Position numbers and translations under genes: made by a program
Notes under the pieces: generated by a model
Databases searched by the model: none
Told to the model about the DNA's origin: nothing
Seen by the model: the letters and a program-made list of their open reading frames with translations, nothing else
NCBI GenBank assembly: GCA_900618425.1
Contig: UZAN01050606.1
Coordinates: 1-10,790 of the forward strand
DNA length: 10,790 nucleotides
Reading direction: 5' to 3'
Source of the DNA: Echinostoma caproni
Lineage: Eukaryota; Platyhelminthes; Trematoda; Plagiorchiida; Echinostomatidae
Shown: positions 7,491 through 10,790 of the stretch, piece by piece
Numbering within the stretch: the first letter of the stretch is position 1
Layout: every line of letters begins with the position of its first letter

Positions 7491-7894
7491 TTTGGGGGTT
7501 TCCTCCTCTATCCGGTTGGTGAACCCTTTCGAAATATCGGCGGAAAATGTCCGCCTTTTCAGCATTCGATTCGACCCTAACTCCGTCCTCGTTTTCGACG
7601 TTCCCGACCGCCCCTCTAATTGTGGCCTTGGACTGGACACAATTAGAGTAGGCTTTAGGGTTGATTTTCGCGTTTCCATCAGCTTTTTTCATAAGTAACC
7701 CTGCATACCCGCTGGACCGCCATTGCGCGCTTGCGCATTGGGTCATATTCAAGGAATCGGCGGTGGCTGCCTGAGGCTACCAGTCTGACCCACGCTCGCT
7801 GTTTACAAACCTGGGCCTTAAGCACTCGCGCTTTCCACCACGGAGCCTTTCCGTTTCTTCTACTGCTTCTCAGCGGTGCATAGGTATTCGCAAG
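7400..7894 (-). pseudogene. Element B EN-RT linker of ORF2
   Basis: The frame reads KAPWWKARVLKAQ, then RAWVRLVASG and a FLEYD stretch (about 7860-7740). After a frameshift near 7730 it continues as KAYSNCVQSKATIRGAVGNV, then FRRYFERVHQPDRGG and the start of RT (QALKSTKEAGPDDIHP). The PWW, AW-x-RL-x-ASG and VQSK-x-T-x-R-x-AVG landmarks match element A. Many basic residues suggest nucleic-acid contact, but no known activity can be named. The overlap with the RT entry reflects a soft boundary. Confidence 0.72.
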
Positions 7895-8700
7895 CTAAAA
7901 TAAATTGGACTTCACTAGATTCCAACTCTCCTCTTGTGGCTCACTGGGTTCCATTTCCCATGTTATGACATTTGCACCACTTAGGAGCTGCGCTTGGTTC
8001 ATTCCACCATAGTTTGTCCTCTCCTTATCGGGCGCGGTCGACCCTCGGAGAGACATGGTAATGTGAAGCAGAGCATGGTCGCTTTTACTCAATGGGGTCA
8101 TTACTTGACTATTCCTTATGTCGTTTGCCCCCTTCGTGAGTACCACATCCCATCTGGTGGGTCTACTACCATCGCGCCACCGCGTGTCTCCGCTGACGTG
8201 TTGCACGAGGGCTTCATCGTGCAGCAGGTTCAGTACCGCAGAGCCGAAGGACCCAGGTTGTGCACTTTCTTCACTCCAGTTTATCTTTGGCGTGTTGAAA
8301 TCCCCGAGGATCAGTAGTTTCCCATTGTGCCGAGCGGCCGTTCGCAGCGTGAGTAGCAGCGCATCATCCTTGTTGGCCATGGATGATGGGCTTCTGTAGA
8401 CTCAAACTATCAGCAGTCTGGTGTGCCCGACTCTCACCATACAGCCAGAAACATGGACGTTCTGCGTTGACATCGTAAGTTACCCCTCTGACTCTGGTTT
8501 AGGTGCTGTGCCACTAGTATGAGGGTCCCCCACCTGTCCTGCCGTCAGTCCTATCGGTGCGATAATCGCAGAGGGCTGGTGGGCAGTGGTGCTTGATGTC
8601 TATTCCTGGCCGGAGCTAGGTTTCCGTGATAGCCACAACATCACACTTCCCTGTCTCCACTCTAAGCTCAGGCCATTTGTTTCCCACGCTACACGCGTTT
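7895..8700 (-). pseudogene. Element B apurinic-type endonuclease (ORF2 N-terminus)
   Basis: The domain begins near 8699 with NACSVGNKWPEL (the Asn expected at the start of the fold). It continues as CDVVAITET, with the catalytic Glu kept but Trp replaced by TAG (8616-8618). After a poorly readable, shifted stretch (about 8520-8420) comes LLIV, a TGA, and VYRSPSSMANKDD, then a clean frame of 161 codons. That frame has LLILGDFNTPKINW (GDFN at 8294-8305), DVVLTKGANDI and LSKSDHALLHI, with SDH at 8075-8083. All motifs of the C-terminal half are present, so this half of the nuclease is well preserved. The clean frame ends at TGA/TAA near 7895 where the linker should follow. Confidence 0.85.
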
Positions 8701-9825
8701 GTATATGCAATATGCAGTGGGACTCCTCCTCTAGTGTTCGGCTTTCCACTGGGGAGGGTGGCTCCTCGGGATTCACTCCCGAGCTTGCACCCCGTTTTTT
8801 GGGCCTGTTTTTCTTGGTTTCAAGCATTTTTGTTCGTTCCCTCAAATGAATCAGGATTTCTACCCTGTTTTGGTCTGTCGACTCCCTTTTCCTTGGGTGG
8901 TCTCAGCAAAACCTCCCTGTAAGATGGTTTTGGGCTTACCTTTCCCCAGCCCTTATTGGGAGTTGCAGGGCCCCCGGGTACCTGTTCTCACCAGAGAGTT
9001 TGGGCAGAACCACTCTTGCTTGATGCGCTTGTGCCATCCACGCGACGCTCTCTGCTTTCAATCTCCTATCAGACTGATCATCGAGTGTCACTCTAACATT
9101 GCCACCCGCGAATGTCCGGAGGTTTTCGGCTTCTGCTAAAAGCCTGTCCATATGCCTAGGGTTTCCGATCTTATCAACGTGGCCAAGTAATCCCGCATAT
9201 ATCGGTCCCTCAGTCTACCTTGCCGCATGAAAGGCTCTGGTGCACCGTGGATGAGTAAGTTGTGATGTCTATCTATAGCTACATCGGTGTTCTTCCGTAT
9301 CCTCTCAACCACCTCATCCAGCATATTTTCTCTTTCCTGAGGCGATTTAGGTTCTCCTCATGCCCGTCTATCCGTCTGACTAGGTTCGCAAGGGTGGCCG
9401 TGATTTCAACCTTGGATATCATGCTTTAGGGTGCCCCCCTTTCATTTTCGCCCTTCACTTTCTGCTTTTTCGGCTTTTTACTTGCGTTTCCAGACACTGG
9501 CCTTCCCTCTAAGTCGACCGGGGGTGGAACAGGGGCCATGCACTCCTTCCTTCTGGACTTTAGTTTAGGCCTGGCTGCTTGCCTCTCTGCTTTCACTAGT
9601 TGTGCAGACTGGACACACCCACTTCAGGCGTTTGTGTTGGCCGTAAAGTTGGAAGCTGCCGCTCGTTAATCCACTGCATTTCGGGTGATACCAAGTGCTG
9701 CAGGCGTCACAGCCTATTCCTTGGTCAGAAACCTCTGTGGTGTAGCTTTCCTTCCCACAAAGATACTCCTGGGTTCCTGTGACTGACTTGCATTTCCCCA
9801 TGGAGGACCTTATGCTGGTGCTCAT
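8701..9825 (-). pseudogene. Element B ORF1 with PHD-like finger
   Basis: The likely start is the ATG at 9825-9823. From it, residues 12-74 form a PHD-like cluster with Cys12, Cys23, Cys39, Cys42, His47, Cys50, Cys71, Cys74 and Trp69, ending in KWVCPVC. The second half (Cys39 onward) has the same spacing as element A; the first two cysteines are spaced differently. After a stop at 9567-9565 the remains are a Lys-rich stretch (KKPKKQKVK, about 9480-9450), a TAA near 9427, a helix-prone piece (EITATLANLVRRIDGHEENL) and, after another shift, HHNLLIHGAPEPF. A shift near 9175 leads to MDRLLAEAENLRTF and ESVAWMAQAHQARVVL. The last part (about 8935-8701) is not readable as a domain. The order finger, coiled coil, nucleic-acid-binding-like segment parallels element A. 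Confidence 0.75.
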
Positions 9826-10107
9826 GCCAAACTGTTTGAGCCCCAGATCAATCATTAAAACAAAATCGCAGTTTTTAAAAGAGACCAAAAGGTGAGCAGA
9901 TAGAATATTCAGAGGAAAACTGCGAACGGTAGTGGCGTGGCATCCCAACTATTAGGAGTTCTAAAAACGATCGATTTTTAAATGTATTTTAGAAAAAGTG
10001 ATGTTGAATTCTACCGAAATGGAACGGAGTTTTGCTTTTAGCTGATTCTGAGTGATTTGTTAAAATTTGATTTTTTTAATTAACCTTGATTGACGTTGTC
10101 CGTGAAG
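9826..10107. other. Spacer, mostly AT-rich, without a gene
   Basis: The stretch just above 9825 continues open on the minus strand to 9948 but shows no family motif and is probably 5' UTR or flank of element B. From about 9950 the bases turn AT-rich, with T- and A-runs near 10070. I see no repeat boundary or target-site duplication that would fix the 5' end of element B. Confidence 0.5.
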
Positions 10108-10115
10108 TATAAATA
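10108..10115 (+). promoter_or_regulatory. possible TATA box
   Basis: TATAAATA lies 51 bases upstream of the ATG at 10159, a plausible distance for transcription to begin near 10140. With only one eight-base match in AT-rich DNA, this is a weak call. Confidence 0.25.
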
Positions 10116-10158
10116 CCGCAACCTAATGGCGACGATCACTTCCACGCTCATGTCAACC

Positions 10159-10656
10159 ATGGCTCATGTTGACGATACGGTTGTTTTTGAACGAATGGTA
10201 AAAAATTCCTATGGATCGTTGGACGGATTCTTGGAGGACTTCCGTGAATTCCAAAGAGTTACCTGCACTTCCTTCTACGTTTATGCGTCAATGACAGCCG
10301 AACAACTGATACGGGAAAGAAAGTTTGGTCGGAAACTGATTCTGCCGTATTATTTCATCAAATATTGCTGTGTACATCACAGGAGGCGCGGCGCAACTGG
10401 AACCAGGTGATTATGCCTCTCATTTCTAATGTAATTAACCCATTTTAAACTGCAGAATATTGANAAACGTTGTCTGAGGCACAACCATGACTTCCATGTG
10501 GGTCAGCGGGGGCTGTATATAAGTAATCGTCGTCTATCTGGAGAACAGGAAGAAGAAGTGTGTACTTTGATGGAAAATTTTAGAAGACTCGCGAGCTAAT
10601 AAGTGAATCAATTTTTGAGCGACAGTGGTCTCAAGTTGGGATTTTTCAATGACTTT
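10159..10656 (+). pseudogene. FAR1/ZSWIM1-3-like protein relic
   Basis: The frame resembles the N-terminal FAR1-like region of ZSWIM1/ZSWIM3-type proteins, a family tied to MULE-type transposases and their domesticated relatives. The ATG at 10159 has a good context (AACCATGG); in-frame ATGs at 10126 and 10150 are alternatives. Visible landmarks are SYGSLDGFLEDFREFQ, TCTSFYVYASMTAEQ, KYCCVHH, then KRCLRHNHDFH (HNH at 10480-10488), LSGEQEEEVCTLM and FLSDSGLKLGFFNDF. All lie in the same frame, with in-frame stops at 10408-10410, 10432-10434, 10597-10602 and 10657-10659. The segment between KYCCVHH and HNH is shorter than in the family and lacks a middle Cys. No SWIM or transposase domain is seen after it before the window ends. 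Base 10464 is unresolved (N). The start is about as long as the family N-terminus. A short intron was considered and rejected. Confidence 0.6.
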
Positions 10657-10790
10657 TAGAATGGGGATCGATCAAATGACCTTGAACATTTTGAATCAAG
10701 CCGCGTTTGGATGCTGCGCGCTTACCACTGCGGACGCTGTTAAGGTAAAGCCTGTGCTTGTTCACGCTAAAATTCTAGTAAATGCATAGT
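10657..10790 (+). other. Right edge, uncertain
   Basis: After the stop at 10657 the FAR1-like frame runs to 10738 without a clear motif and then meets another stop. A second plus-strand frame is open from 10619 to a TAG at 10787, with an ATG at 10661, but it shows no recognisable motif. An AAG/GTAAAG sequence near 10742-10750 looks like a splice donor. Nothing here can be called a gene. Confidence 0.35.

Larger units (their letters stand above)
5461..9830 (-). mobile_element. Element B: second decayed CR1-like non-LTR retrotransposon
   Basis: The same order of parts as element A is seen on the minus strand: PHD-like ORF1, endonuclease, linker, reverse transcriptase, CR1-type C-terminus and 3' UTR. 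The two copies are not close: the proteins agree mainly at motifs, so they belong to different families or old subfamilies. Element B has more stops and frameshifts in RT than A, but a better preserved endonuclease. The 3' limit is set at the five-base near-repeats starting at 5461. The 5' limit is set just above the probable ORF1 ATG at 9825-9823 and may lie further up. Confidence 0.88.

Noticed and set aside
7994..8399. Plus-strand frames of 107 and 93 codons
   Set aside because: Both are antisense shadows of the element B endonuclease with intact GDFN and SDH motifs.
8586..9139. Plus-strand frames of 87, 98 and 97 codons
   Set aside because: They overlap each other and run antisense to element B ORF1 and the start of its endonuclease. 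No motif supports them.
484..9830. A and B as two copies of one element in a tandem duplication
   Set aside because: The order and orientation match, but the proteins agree mainly at motifs and the DNA does not align beyond short blocks, so these are separate insertions from different families.
10407..10455. 49-base intron in the FAR1/ZSWIM-like gene (CAG/GTGATT to CTGCAG)
   Set aside because: The splice signals look fair, but removing 49 bases puts the downstream conserved frame out of phase and leads at once to a stop. The conserved parts on both sides are in the same frame without splicing.
1..10790. CRISPR array, tRNA, rRNA or bacterial defence system
   Set aside because: There are no regularly spaced direct repeats, no tRNA-like cloverleaf and no bacterial operon structure. 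The content is eukaryotic retrotransposon debris.

Overview
The window looks like repeat-rich animal nuclear DNA, not bacterial DNA. It has no operons or ribosome binding sites, and it carries decayed non-LTR retrotransposons and AT-rich spacers. The style of the elements (CR1-like, with a PHD finger in ORF1) and a FAR1/ZSWIM-type relic would fit a flatworm, perhaps a tapeworm. That assignment is an inference with low confidence. I see no intact gene anywhere.

Layout. Positions 1-483 are AT-rich flank with two clear inverted repeats. Element A (about 484-4825, minus strand) reads from its 5' end at high coordinates: ORF1 with a C4HC3 PHD finger, a coiled-coil-prone segment and a basic/RRM-like segment (4818-3643); then ORF2 with an APE-type endonuclease (about 3725-3110), a linker (about 2930-2610), reverse transcriptase (2606-1402) and the CR1-type C-terminal segment (about 1440-998); then a 3' UTR to about 484. 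Positions 4826-5374 hold no recognisable gene. A short 3' fragment of a third element (C, 5375-5458) follows.

Element B (about 5461-9830, minus strand) repeats the same architecture in a diverged family: ORF1 with a PHD-like finger (9825-about 8936), endonuclease (about 8700-7895), linker (about 7870-7400), reverse transcriptase (about 7490-6450), C-terminal segment (about 6440-5959) and 3' UTR (5958-5461). A and B share a block in their 3' UTRs and both end in runs of about five-base near-repeats, so they probably used the same kind of 3' end recognition. Both are dead, with frameshifts, in-frame stops and different lost catalytic residues.

After an AT-rich spacer (9949-10107), the right end carries a plus-strand relic of a FAR1/ZSWIM1-3-like protein gene (10159 to about 10656). 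One reading frame still shows the family pattern, but it is interrupted by in-frame stops.

In function this is a graveyard of mobile elements. I found no undescribed working system. The most useful observations are the shared 3' tails, the EN-RT linker motif conserved between the two families, the nearly unbroken ORF1 of element A, and the stop-riddled FAR1/ZSWIM frame.
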